Below the pieces are notes generated by a model, which saw only the letters and a program-made list of their open reading frames with translations, was not told the DNA's origin and searched no databases. From Ascidiaceihabitans donghaensis (lineage in GTDB: Bacteria > Pseudomonadota > Alphaproteobacteria > Rhodobacterales > Rhodobacteraceae), in the NCBI RefSeq assembly GCF_900302465.1, contig NZ_OMOR01000001.1:3504729-3568728 (forward strand): DNA of 64,000 bases, read 5' to 3'. This document shows, piece after piece, positions 10,849-19,801 of the stretch. Numbering within the stretch: position 1 is the stretch's first letter; every line of letters starts with the position of its first letter. The position numbers and the translations under genes were made by a program.

Positions 10849-12581
10849 GTGACACCTCCTGCACCGGCGGGTGCTTTCTGGATCTGCTGATGGTTTTTCA
10901 CCATGGATTTCAACACATCGTCTTTTGGACCAAACGCCGTGCGCATACCGTTGTCGATGACCAAAAGCAGGTCACATTCCTGAATGGCTGCAGGGCGGTG
11001 CGCCATAATCATCACCGACCCACCGCGCGCCTTGATGGCGCGAATGGCTTGGTTCAGGGCCTCATTGCCTACATTGTCCAAGTTCGAATTCGGCTCGTCC
11101 AACACCAGAATTGCCGGATCGCCATACATCGCACGCGCAAGGCCGATGCGCTGCATTTGCCCGCCCGACAAACGTTGTTGCGCGGTGCTAAGGCGGGTAT
11201 CGTAGCCATCGGGCAGTTCAAGGATCATTTCATGGGCGGCGGCATTTTTTGCGGCTTCCACGACTTTTCCGGCATCCGGTTTCATTGCCAACCGTGCAAT
11301 ATTGTCGGCGATGGTCCCGTCGAACAATTGCACGCGCTGTGGCAAATAACCGATGTGCTGACCCAAGACGTCCGGTGCATAATGTTCAAGGGCTGCGTTG
11401 TCCAAACGGATAGAGCCGCCCGCAGGACGCCACACGCCCGTTACGGCCTTGGCCAAGGTCGATTTACCCGCCCCCGATGGCCCAATCACACCCAGCGCTT
11501 TGCCTGGGGGCAGTTCAAAGTTCAGCCCCCGCAACGACGCTTGCTTTTGACCGGGTGCGACGATGGTCAGCGCCTTGGCCACCAAACGCGCTTTGGGTTT
11601 GGGCAATGGCGTGCGGTGGCTTTCCGGCGGCACTGTGCCCAATAGCTCTGCCATAGTGTCCCAGCCTTTTGACGCACGCTGCACAACAGGCCATTGGTTC
11701 AACATCATTTCAACAGGGGCCAACGCGCGTCCCAGCAAGATCGAACCGGCAATCATAGCGCCCGGTGTCATAAGGTCCTGCAAAACTAGATAGGCCCCAA
11801 GCCCCAGCATCGCCGACTGCAAAAATAGCCGCAGCGTCTTGGTCAGTGACGAAAAACCACCGCTGACGTCTGTTGCTTTGATCTGCCCCGTCAACGCTTT
11901 GTTGCGTGCGATCTGCCAGCGCGAAAACGCAGCATCACGCATGCCCATGGCTTGCACCATTTCGGCTTCGATGCGGATCTGGTCAGACATGCTTGACGCT
12001 TGTTGTCCCGCCACCCCTGCATTCATTTGTGGCCTGCGCGACAGCAATTGGTTGGCCAACGCGATCAGGATCAAAACGGCGGCCCCGCCCAAAGCCATCC
12101 AGCCCAGCATCGGATGAAACAGGAAAATCCCCGCGATAAAAATCGGCGTCCACGGCAAATCGAAAAAGGCCATCAGAACCGGCGACGTCAGCAGACGTTG
12201 CACTGCCTCAAGATCCGCAAGTCCGGATTGCGTTTGCATGTCTGGCGCGACAGCCGATTTGCGCACAACTGCATCAAACACCCGACGATCCAAAGTTGCC
12301 TGAAATTTGGCGCCGACCCGCGCCATTATCCGCGCCCGGGTGAAATCGAGAATGCCCATGATCCCGTACAAAAAGACCACAAGCAGCGACAAAGCGATCA
12401 AAGTTTCTTCGGATTTGCTGCCCAAAACGCGGTCATAAACCTGCAGCATATACATAGGGCCTGTCAGCATAAGCAGATTCGCAAACATGCTGAAAATGCC
12501 AACGGTCCAATACAATCTGCGACTTTGCTTACGGGCCTCGCGCAATTCCGCGCGGCCCTGTTGAATAACTTTGCTCTGCAT
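10845..12581 (-). CDS. Type I secretion system permease/ATPase (PrtD-like)
   Basis: The 578-residue protein fuses an ABC type-1 transmembrane domain (about residues 20-310, five to six helices) to a nucleotide-binding domain. The latter has Walker A GPSGAGKST near 368, the signature RLSGGQMQRIGLARA, and Walker B ILVLDEPNSNLD. It lacks an N-terminal C39 peptidase domain, which places it with PrtD/HasD-like exporters of proteins carrying an uncleaved C-terminal signal. The ATG at 12581 is preferred; an in-frame GTG two codons earlier (12587) is the alternative. The exported substrate is not adjacent, so it must be encoded elsewhere. Coupled to the downstream HlyD gene. Confidence 0.92.
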   Translation of the reverse strand: MQSKVIQQGRAELREARKQSRRLYWTVGIFSMFANLLMLTGPMYMLQVYDRVLGSKSEETLIALSLLVVFLYGIMGILDFTRARIMARVGAKFQATLDRRVFDAVVRKSAVAPDMQTQSGLADLEAVQRLLTSPVLMAFFDLPWTPIFIAGIFLFHPMLGWMALGGAAVLILIALANQLLSRRPQMNAGVAGQQASSMSDQIRIEAEMVQAMGMRDAAFSRWQIARNKALTGQIKATDVSGGFSSLTKTLRLFLQSAMLGLGAYLVLQDLMTPGAMIAGSILLGRALAPVEMMLNQWPVVQRASKGWDTMAELLGTVPPESHRTPLPKPKARLVAKALTIVAPGQKQASLRGLNFELPPGKALGVIGPSGAGKSTLAKAVTGVWRPAGGSIRLDNAALEHYAPDVLGQHIGYLPQRVQLFDGTIADNIARLAMKPDAGKVVEAAKNAAAHEMILELPDGYDTRLSTAQQRLSGGQMQRIGLARAMYGDPAILVLDEPNSNLDNVGNEALNQAIRAIKARGGSVMIMAHRPAAIQECDLLLVIDNGMRTAFGPKDDVLKSMVKNHQQIQKAPAGAGGVT

Positions 12582-12692
12582 CGGCACTTTTTCGCCTGTA
12601 ATTAGTGTGCATTTATGCGTTTTATGGCAATGTGCCTTGTGTACACCCTGTCACGCAAGTGCCACATAAACATATTTAGCCGAAGAGGCATC

Positions 12693-12707
12693 TGGGCATT
12701 ATGCCCA
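12693..12707. promoter_or_regulatory. 15-bp dyad in the divergent T1SS/mlaA promoter region
   Basis: The sequence TGGGCAT-T-ATGCCCA is a perfect 7-bp inverted repeat around one base. It lies 45 bases before the mlaA start and 111 bases before the type I exporter start, in the region that must hold both promoters. Its shape fits a homodimeric regulator operator. No T-run follows, so it is not a terminator. The binding protein is unknown. Confidence 0.4.
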
Positions 12708-12752
12708 AAAACATTACTTAGGCGATAATCCCCTGCGTGGAGAGTGAAATTG

Positions 12753-13535
12753 ATGCGAGTTTCTATGCCAAAAACAGTTTTATCCCCCGACCGCACGCGC
12801 AAAGCACTGGCTTTGTGTGCAGTGTTGGCTGTGTCTGCATGCGCCACATCGCAACCCGGTGGCGTCGGCGCTGACGGCATCAATGACCCGCATGAACAAG
12901 CCAACCGCAAAGTGCATGCCTTCAACCGATCATTGGACCGCGCGTTGGTGCGCCCGGCAGCACGTGGGTATTCTACAGTTTTGCCGGACGAAATCGAAGA
13001 CAGCGTGGGCGATTTCGCGACGAACCTTGGCCAACCAAGTGTTGTTGTGAATTCGCTGCTTCAGGGTGACTTGAAAGGCGCCGGCGTTTCGACAGCGCGC
13101 TTTTTGGTCAATACCGTCGTGGGCGTCGGCGGTCTGATCAACGCGGCAGATGAATTGAACATGCCGGACCACGACACCGACTTTGGCGAAACGCTGCACA
13201 CATGGGGCGTTGGCGAAGGCGCGTATGTCGAATTGCCCGGATTGGGCCCGTCAACACAACGCGACACCGTCGGCAAGGTCGTCGACCTGTTTACCAACCC
13301 TCTAAGCTACACTGTGGACAGCCCCGAAAAATACTACGGCACCGGTGCATCGGTGGCATCACGCTTAAGCGATAGGGGTCGCTATTCCGATACGGTCGAT
13401 TCCATCCTATATGAAAGCGCAGACAGCTATGCGCAGGCACGGTTGATCTATTTGCAGAACCGTCGATTCGAGCTTGGCCAAGAAGATGCCAGCTCTGAAA
13501 TCGATCCATTTGAACTGGACACTGAAGGGTTTTAA
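12753..13535 (+). CDS. mlaA: MlaA/VacJ-family outer-membrane lipoprotein
   Basis: MlaA removes mislocalised phospholipid from the outer leaflet of the outer membrane and hands it to MlaC. This 260-residue protein has a lipoprotein signal with lipobox VSAC about residue 31 from the chosen start. Family motifs follow: DPHEQANRKVHAFNRSLDR, GDLKGAGVSTARFLVNT, DFGETLHTWGVGEGAYVELPGLGPS, and DTVGKVVD. The ATG at 12753 sits 8 bases after GGAGAG; an earlier GTG at 12744 overlaps that ribosome site and is unlikely. mlaC follows after 2 bases, so the two form an operon, while the MlaFEDB inner-membrane parts are not here. Confidence 0.92.
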   Translation: MRVSMPKTVLSPDRTRKALALCAVLAVSACATSQPGGVGADGINDPHEQANRKVHAFNRSLDRALVRPAARGYSTVLPDEIEDSVGDFATNLGQPSVVVNSLLQGDLKGAGVSTARFLVNTVVGVGGLINAADELNMPDHDTDFGETLHTWGVGEGAYVELPGLGPSTQRDTVGKVVDLFTNPLSYTVDSPEKYYGTGASVASRLSDRGRYSDTVDSILYESADSYAQARLIYLQNRRFELGQEDASSEIDPFELDTEGF

Positions 13536-13537
13536 AC

Positions 13538-14134
13538 ATGAACCGTCGTTCTTTCACCGCCGCCGTCGTGGCAACCTTCGCTTTGGCCCCCTTTGTGCCG
13601 ACTGCTGCATTCGCACTGACAGAAGCCCGCGCCAAAGTGCTGGTCGACACGTTGGTCGCCGACATCAACAAAGTCATCGCGTCCGGTAAATCCGAAAGCA
13701 GCATGATCCGCGACTTTGAACGCATTTTTGCGCGGTATTCCGATACGTCCTACATTTCCGCCTACGCCATGGGCGTTGATGGCCGTCGGGCGTCTTCGGG
13801 CCAGAAACGCGCATTTTCCAAAGCGTTTCAATCCTACGTCGCCAACAAATACGGCAGCCGTTTCCGTGAATTCATCGGTGGCCAGTTGCAAGTCAAAGGC
13901 GTGCGTCGCGTCAAATCCTGGTACGAAGTTTCGACCACCGCCAAGCTGCGCGGCCAATCCCCCTTTGAGGTGACGTTTCAGGTGTCTGACCGTTCTGGCA
14001 AGGACCTGTTCTTTAACATGTTCATCGAAGGCGTGAACCTGTTGCTGACGGAACGTACTGAAATTGGTGCCATGATTGATCGCAACGGCGGTGACATCGA
14101 CAAAATGATCAGTGATCTGAAAAAATTGAGCTAA
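13538..14134 (+). CDS. mlaC: MlaC/Ttg2D-family periplasmic phospholipid carrier
   Basis: The 198-residue product begins with a signal peptide that starts MNRRSFTAAVVATFALAPF and has twin Arg residues, so Tat export is possible although Sec is usual for the family. The rest matches MlaC/Tol-Ttg2D: a helix with LVDTLVADINKVIASG, a central IRDFERIFARYSDT and ISAYAMGV, a sheet region with VKSWYEVSTT, and a C-terminal IGAMIDRNGGDIDKMISDLKKL. It shuttles phospholipid between MlaA and the inner-membrane MlaFEDB transporter. It directly follows mlaA and ends before a strong terminator. Confidence 0.9.
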   Translation: MNRRSFTAAVVATFALAPFVPTAAFALTEARAKVLVDTLVADINKVIASGKSESSMIRDFERIFARYSDTSYISAYAMGVDGRRASSGQKRAFSKAFQSYVANKYGSRFREFIGGQLQVKGVRRVKSWYEVSTTAKLRGQSPFEVTFQVSDRSGKDLFFNMFIEGVNLLLTERTEIGAMIDRNGGDIDKMISDLKKLS

Positions 14135-14173
14135 GGTCTAAACCACAGCAATCGGACCAACATCGAAACAACG

Positions 14174-14199
14174 CGGCGCACCCTTGGGTGCGCCGTTTT
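14174..14199 (+). terminator. Terminator of the mlaA-mlaC operon
   Basis: A perfect 10-bp stem (CGGCGCACCC / GGGTGCGCCG) with a two-base loop as drawn is followed by TTTT. It begins 40 bases after the mlaC stop and just before the converging PBP1A gene ends. Confidence 0.88.
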
Positions 14200-14201
14200 C
14201 G

Positions 14202-16391
14202 TTAGCGATCTCCGGCGTTGGGCGATGGCGCTGAGCTACCAGACCCCGTGGCCCGTCCGCCCAGAATATCCCGTAGCAGATTGTTGATGATCCCCTCGGT
14301 TGAACGGGGGCGTTGTGGCGTGGGATCTATAGGCCGCGTCGCAGCAGCGGGCGCTTGCATCGGCAGTGCAGTGGGTGGCACCCCTTCATGCACACGTTGC
14401 ATCACTTCGCGCCAGATGTCGGCAGGCAGGCCGCCCCCCGTTACACCCGTCAAGGGTTTGTTGTTGTCGTAGCCCATCCAAACACCGGCCACGTAATCCC
14501 CGGTAAACCCGATAAACCACGCATCGCGTGCGGCTTGGGTCGTGCCGGTTTTGCCTGCAATCTGGCGATCACCGAAACGGGCCCGTTGGCCTGTGCCTTC
14601 GCTGACCACTTTTTCCATCATCCAGATTAACTGTTGCGCTGAATCTACCTGAATGACCCGCTCTTCGATGCCGCCCGCAATGTCCATAAGCGGCGCATCG
14701 TCACCCAGCAGCCGCAGATCGACCAAGCCGTAAGGTGTTACCGCCGACCCGCCGTTCAGGATGCCCGCATAAGCGCCAGTCATGTCAATCAATGTGCTTT
14801 CCGAAGCGCCCAGTGCCAAAGCAGGTCCTTGCGCCAAATTCTCGTCGCCGATCCCGAAATCCACAGCAACCCGGCGCACTAGATCACGCCCGACGCTTTC
14901 GGATATTTTGACAGCCGGAATGTTCAATGATTGCTTTAATGCTTCGGTCAACGTCACTTGACCGCGAAACTTGCGATCATAGTTGGACGGCGACCATGGG
15001 CCAGACCCGGGAATATCCAAGGTCAAAGGCGCGTCATCCACCAAATCCATTGGCGAATAGCCCAGATCCAACGCAGCCCCGAACACGAAAGGCTTAAAGG
15101 CGGACCCTGTTTGGCGCAGCGCCGTTGTGGCACGGTTAAAGGCGCCCACGACTTTGGTTTGGCGCCCCCCCACCATGGCCCTCACAGCGCCATCCGCGCT
15201 CATGACGACGATGGCGGCTTGGGCTTGCGACCCCTTACGCACTTTGTTGTCGAAAATCCACTTCAACCCGTCTTCAGCCGCCTTTTGCATACGTTGGTCA
15301 AAGGTTGTTCTGATAATGACATCTTCGGTGGTGTTGCGTGTGAAAAATTCAGGACCGGAATCCATCACCCAATCGGCAAAATACCCACCGGCACGGGCTT
15401 CTGCCGCCGCGCTTAGCTTGGCGGGATTGGCATCCGCCACGGCCCGTTCCGCGTTGGTCAGATAGCCTTGTTCGTTCATCAGGCGCAAAATTGTGGCCGC
15501 CCGGTTCTGCGAGCGTTCAAGATCGTTTGTGGGCGCATAGCGCGTGGGGGCTTTCAACAATCCCGCCAGCATCGCGGCCTCGGACGGGTCTACGTTGGCG
15601 GCGGATTTCCCAAAGTAACGCTGGCTTGCAGCTTCAAACCCCCGCGCCCCCGCACCCAGAAACGCGCGGTTCATATAGATCGTCAGAATTTCGGCTTTTG
15701 AATACTTGGCTTCCATCGCCAAAGCATAGATCGCCTCGTAAGCCTTGCGTTGTAGCGTGCCACGACGGCATTCGGCTTCATACTGCTTTTCAGTTTGGCC
15801 CGAGGACGGATCGTAGGGTTCACCCAGACACAGCAATTTCGCCACCTGCTGCGTGATCGTGGAGCCACCGTTGCCCGACAAAGGCCCACGGCCAGCGGCA
15901 AGGTTAATGCGCACAGCGCTGGCGATACCGCGCGGCGACAGGCCAATGTGGCGATAAAAGCGTTTGTCTTCCGTCGCTACAATCGCGTTGTGCAAATGCG
16001 GCGACACCGATTGGGCCGTCACAACGCCGCCAAACTGGTCACCGCGCCACGCAAAGACCTTACCGTCGCGGTCAAGCAAGGTTACAGACCCACGGGCACG
16101 CCCATCCAGCAATGCGTTCACATTGGGAAGCGTTGCAAAAACATAGCCCACGGCCAAAGCCAGTATGATCAGACCCACGATTGTTGCGCGGGAGGTGACC
16201 AGCCAAATCAGGCGCAAGACCCAGCGAAACAGACCTACGATGAAACCGGACACGCCTGTGCGCTTGGGCGCAGCCTTGCGTCGTTTTGTGGTTTTGCGTG
16301 GTGCGGGCTTTTTCGGCGCGGCTTTTTTCGGCGCTTTCGAATAGCGTCTATCAGCCACCAAAGGCTTCTTTGGTTTACGTGAATCACTCAT
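14202..16391 (-). CDS. Class A penicillin-binding protein (PBP1A family)
   Basis: This bifunctional peptidoglycan synthase has 729 residues. A Lys/Arg/Pro-rich cytoplasmic tail (residues 1-48) precedes one membrane helix at about 68-87. The glycosyltransferase domain (GT51) has the catalytic Glu in ATEDKRFYRHIGLSPRGIASA near 141 and GGSTITQQVAK. The transpeptidase domain has the SxxK serine in TGSAFKPF, SLN in KQSLNIPAVK, and KTG in AGKTGTTQAARDAWFIG. It polymerises and cross-links murein in the periplasm. It faces the glnK-amtB operon across a 265-base divergent region. The basic tail resembles the short PBP1A/PBP1C-like class A enzymes of alphaproteobacteria. Confidence 0.93.
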   Translation of the reverse strand: MSDSRKPKKPLVADRRYSKAPKKAAPKKPAPRKTTKRRKAAPKRTGVSGFIVGLFRWVLRLIWLVTSRATIVGLIILALAVGYVFATLPNVNALLDGRARGSVTLLDRDGKVFAWRGDQFGGVVTAQSVSPHLHNAIVATEDKRFYRHIGLSPRGIASAVRINLAAGRGPLSGNGGSTITQQVAKLLCLGEPYDPSSGQTEKQYEAECRRGTLQRKAYEAIYALAMEAKYSKAEILTIYMNRAFLGAGARGFEAASQRYFGKSAANVDPSEAAMLAGLLKAPTRYAPTNDLERSQNRAATILRLMNEQGYLTNAERAVADANPAKLSAAAEARAGGYFADWVMDSGPEFFTRNTTEDVIIRTTFDQRMQKAAEDGLKWIFDNKVRKGSQAQAAIVVMSADGAVRAMVGGRQTKVVGAFNRATTALRQTGSAFKPFVFGAALDLGYSPMDLVDDAPLTLDIPGSGPWSPSNYDRKFRGQVTLTEALKQSLNIPAVKISESVGRDLVRRVAVDFGIGDENLAQGPALALGASESTLIDMTGAYAGILNGGSAVTPYGLVDLRLLGDDAPLMDIAGGIEERVIQVDSAQQLIWMMEKVVSEGTGQRARFGDRQIAGKTGTTQAARDAWFIGFTGDYVAGVWMGYDNNKPLTGVTGGGLPADIWREVMQRVHEGVPPTALPMQAPAAATRPIDPTPQRPRSTEGIINNLLRDILGGRATGSGSSAPSPNAGDR

Positions 16392-16995
<604 letters not shown>

Positions 16996-17019
16996 GCGCC
17001 GCGTGAAAGGGATACGAAA

Positions 17020-18354
17020 ATGAAACTACTTAAACCTCTTGTCGGTGCCGCTGCGCTTGTCGCACTGCCGACACTGACCTTGGCCCAGGACGGCCCAACA
17101 CCAGGCGTGAACGCATCCACGGACACCGTCTTTATTCTGAATTCACTGTTGTTCCTTGTGGGCGGCTTTTTGGTGTTCTTTATGGCCGCTGGCTTTGCCA
17201 TGCTTGAAGCGGGCCTTGTGCGCGGCAAGAACGTCACCATGCAGTTGACCAAGAACATGGGCCTCTTTTCACTGGCCACGGTGTTCTACTACCTGATCGG
17301 CTACAACCTGATGTACCCACTTGGCACGTGGTCTGTGGAAGGTGTGCTGTCAGGCGTATTTGGCCCCGGCGTTCTGGAAGCGGTTGGCGTTACATCCGAC
17401 GCGGCAGACGATTACAGCTATGCGTCCACAGGGTCTGATTTCTTCTTTCAGTTGATGTTCTGTGCTGCCACCGCATCCATTGTATCCGGCGCTTTGGCGG
17501 AACGGATCAAACTGTGGCCTTTCCTGATTTTCACTATCGTGCTGACGTCTGTCATTTACCCGATCCAAGCGTCTTGGAAGTGGGGCGGCGGTTTCCTTGA
17601 CGGCATGGGCTTTCTTGATTTCGCGGGTTCCACAGTTGTGCACTCTGTTGGTGGCTGGGCCGCTTTGGTTGGCGCGTTGATCCTTGGACCACGCATCGGC
17701 AAATACAAAGACGGCAAAACCATTCCAATGCCGGGTTCCAACCTGACGCTGGCCACTTTGGGCACGTTCATCCTGTGGATGGGTTGGTTCGGCTTCAACG
17801 GTGGATCGCAGCTGGCGATGGGCACCGTGGGCGATGTTGCAGACGTCAGCCGCATCTTTGCCAACACAAATGCCGCTGCTGCGGGTGGCGCATTGGTCGC
17901 GCTGATCCTGACGCAAGTGCTGTACAAAAAGCCTGACCTGACGATGATCCTGAACGGCGCGTTGGCCGGTCTGGTGTCTATCACAGCTGAACCTTTGACC
18001 CCTTCCTTGGGCATGGCGACCCTGATCGGCGGCGTCGGCGGTGTGATCGTGGTCTTTGCGGTTCCCTTCCTCGACAAGCTGAAGATTGACGATGTTGTCG
18101 GCGCGATCCCTGTGCACTTGTTTGCAGGCATCTGGGGCACCATTGCCGTAGTCATCACAAACGGCGACGCGTCTTTGATGGTGCAACTATATTCCATCCT
18201 GGTTGTCGGCATCTTCACCGTGGTTGCATCCGGCATCGTCTGGATGGTTCTCAAAGCCACCATGGGCATCCGTGTCGGCGAAGAGGAAGAGATCATGGGT
18301 CTCGATACAACAGAACTGGGCATGGAAGCCTATCCGGAATTCTCAAAAGGCTGA
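17020..18354 (+). CDS. amtB: Ammonium transporter AmtB
   Basis: The 444-residue inner-membrane channel starts with a cleavable signal-like segment (MKLLKPLVGAAALVALPTL) and has eleven predicted membrane helices. Family marks include FFMAAGFAMLEAGLVRGKN in the first helices and the pore twin histidines in STVVHSVGGWAALVGALILGPR and IPVHLFAGIWGT. It conducts ammonium into the cell and is gated by the GlnK encoded just upstream. It is the last gene before a strong terminator. Confidence 0.96.
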   Translation: MKLLKPLVGAAALVALPTLTLAQDGPTPGVNASTDTVFILNSLLFLVGGFLVFFMAAGFAMLEAGLVRGKNVTMQLTKNMGLFSLATVFYYLIGYNLMYPLGTWSVEGVLSGVFGPGVLEAVGVTSDAADDYSYASTGSDFFFQLMFCAATASIVSGALAERIKLWPFLIFTIVLTSVIYPIQASWKWGGGFLDGMGFLDFAGSTVVHSVGGWAALVGALILGPRIGKYKDGKTIPMPGSNLTLATLGTFILWMGWFGFNGGSQLAMGTVGDVADVSRIFANTNAAAAGGALVALILTQVLYKKPDLTMILNGALAGLVSITAEPLTPSLGMATLIGGVGGVIVVFAVPFLDKLKIDDVVGAIPVHLFAGIWGTIAVVITNGDASLMVQLYSILVVGIFTVVASGIVWMVLKATMGIRVGEEEEIMGLDTTELGMEAYPEFSKG

Positions 18355-18389
18355 GGCTCCTTCCTCTCAGAATTCTTGGAGAACCAACT

Positions 18390-18422
18390 GCCCGGGCGCC
18401 TCAACCGCGCCCGGGCTTTTTT
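18390..18422 (+). terminator. Terminator of glnK-amtB
   Basis: A perfect 10-bp GC stem (GCCCGGGCGC / GCGCCCGGGC) with a 7-base loop is followed by TTTTTT. It lies 36 bases past the amtB stop, between two converging genes. Confidence 0.93.
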
Positions 18423-18450
18423 GTGTTTAACGGCCCCCCTACAACAGCCC

Positions 18451-19461
18451 TCATGGTTGGAATTGTTTGCGATACATCGATGGCGAGGTGTTGAGATGAC
18501 GCAAAAATGCGCGACGCATGCGTTCATCATCCAAAAACCCGCAATCCACCGCGATCGTTTGAATGCTTTTGTCTGTTGTCGCCAGCAAGTCACGCCCCCG
18601 CTCAACCCGCAAAACCTCAAGGGCTTTGGCTGGCGATTGCCCCATCGTGGCCGTGTACCGCCGCGAAAAACTGCGTCCGCTCATGTTGCAAACCTCTGCC
18701 ATGTCTTCGACACGCACGGTGCGGTGTAGATTTTGTGCGATCCAGGCATGCAATTGCGCAAACCGCCCCCCAACATCGCGGCTTTGCTGATGCAACGCCT
18801 GACTGAATTGCGACTGCCCGCCGGACCGCACCATAGGCGTGACAAGTGATCGCGCCATCGCCATGGCAGATGCCTTGCCCAAGTCTTCTTCCACCATCGC
18901 CAAGGCCATATCGATCCCCGCCGTAATCCCCGCAGAGGTCCAAACATGCCCATCTTTGATAAAAATCGGGTCCACTTCGACCTGCACTTTTGGATACCCC
19001 TGTTCCAGCGCATCGCAATCTTCCCAATGCGTTACGGCACGGCGACCGTCCAAAAGGCCCGCCGCTGCCAGCACCAAGGCCCCGGAACACACCGAACTGA
19101 CCCGTGTTGCGCGGTCTGCCAGCTGCCGCACAAGGTCCGTGATACGGCGGTCACGGGACGCCGGCACCGCACCGTCCCCCCCAATCACCACAAGCGTGTG
19201 AATTGCAGGGGCGTCAGCCGACACCCAGTTGGCAATCGGGTCACTGTCGATGGGCAGGACAGTGTTTGTGTCCACCTGCCCCCCTGCCTCAGACACAACC
19301 GCTGTTTTATATGCAGGGCCAGAGCCTTGGTACGCTTGCGCATGGGTAAACACCTGAAGCGGTCCGACAAGATCAAGCAGCACAATGTCCGGATAAACCA
19401 CAAACACTACGTGACGCGGAGGGGCGGTGTCGCCCAGTGACTTGGCATAAAGTGAGGTCAT
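18451..19461 (-). CDS. GlxA-family (DJ-1 domain + AraC HTH) transcriptional regulator
   Basis: This 336-residue regulator joins a DJ-1/PfpI domain to an AraC DNA-binding domain. The first has VFVVYPDIVLLDLVGPLQVF near residue 20 and SSVCSGALVLAAAGLLDGR at the nucleophile elbow, here SVCSG. The second, at about residues 230-335, has VEDMAEVCNMSGRSFSRRY and IAVDCGFLDDERMRRAF. The DJ-1 half usually senses a small ligand in such proteins. Just upstream and divergent lie a DUF1272 gene and a free-standing DJ-1/PfpI gene, likely targets. The start codon lies inside a 37-base dyad (see separate entry) and lacks a clear Shine-Dalgarno sequence. Confidence 0.92.
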   Translation of the reverse strand: MTSLYAKSLGDTAPPRHVVFVVYPDIVLLDLVGPLQVFTHAQAYQGSGPAYKTAVVSEAGGQVDTNTVLPIDSDPIANWVSADAPAIHTLVVIGGDGAVPASRDRRITDLVRQLADRATRVSSVCSGALVLAAAGLLDGRRAVTHWEDCDALEQGYPKVQVEVDPIFIKDGHVWTSAGITAGIDMALAMVEEDLGKASAMAMARSLVTPMVRSGGQSQFSQALHQQSRDVGGRFAQLHAWIAQNLHRTVRVEDMAEVCNMSGRSFSRRYTATMGQSPAKALEVLRVERGRDLLATTDKSIQTIAVDCGFLDDERMRRAFLRHLNTSPSMYRKQFQP

Positions 19462-19478
19462 ATTGTCATTTATGCCAA
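19442..19478. promoter_or_regulatory. 37-base dyad covering the GlxA gene start codon
   Basis: Perfect 10-bp arms TTGGCATAAA (19442-19451) and TTTATGCCAA (19469-19478) are separated by 17 bases. The start codon of the GlxA-type gene (19459-19461) lies in the spacer. As DNA it could be an operator for autoregulation; as RNA it could put the start codon in a hairpin loop. Confidence 0.5.
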
Positions 19479-19528
19479 CCCCATTGCCTGTAGTCTAGGG
19501 GTAGAGATCAACGGAAAAGGACCACATC

Positions 19529-19777
19529 ATGCTTGCCCTCAAACCAAATTGCGAATGTTGCGATACAGATCTTGGCCCGGACAGCACAAACGCCCGCGTC
19601 TGTTCGTTTGAGTGTACGTTTTGCAAGGATTGCGCGGACACACGGTTTCAAAACCAATGTCCCAACTGTGGCGGCGAACTGTTGCGGCGCCCCACACGCC
19701 CCGCGCACCATCTGGCGAAGCACCCCGCCTCTTCAAAGCGTTTCGTCAAAGCCCACCCCGAATGCGCCGACTTGTAA
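19529..19777 (+). CDS. DUF1272 cysteine-rich small protein
   Basis: The 82-residue protein matches DUF1272: KPNCECCDTDLGPDSTNARVCSFECTFC, then CADTRFQNQCPNCGGELLRRP. Eight or more cysteines in CxxC pairs suggest a double zinc-ribbon-like fold. The family has no known function but often sits beside PfpI-type or GlxA-type genes. Here it is the first gene of a two-gene operon with a DJ-1/PfpI enzyme, divergent from a GlxA regulator. GGAAAAGGA lies upstream of its ATG at a usable distance. Confidence 0.88.
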   Translation: MLALKPNCECCDTDLGPDSTNARVCSFECTFCKDCADTRFQNQCPNCGGELLRRPTRPAHHLAKHPASSKRFVKAHPECADL

Positions 19778-19801
19778 GCATCCCCTAGAAAAGGAACCAT
19801 C

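Noticed and set aside
10728-11645. A 305-codon plus-strand frame over the type I exporter
   Set aside because: It is the complement of a gene with full Walker A, signature and Walker B motifs; the composition is typical of a shadow.
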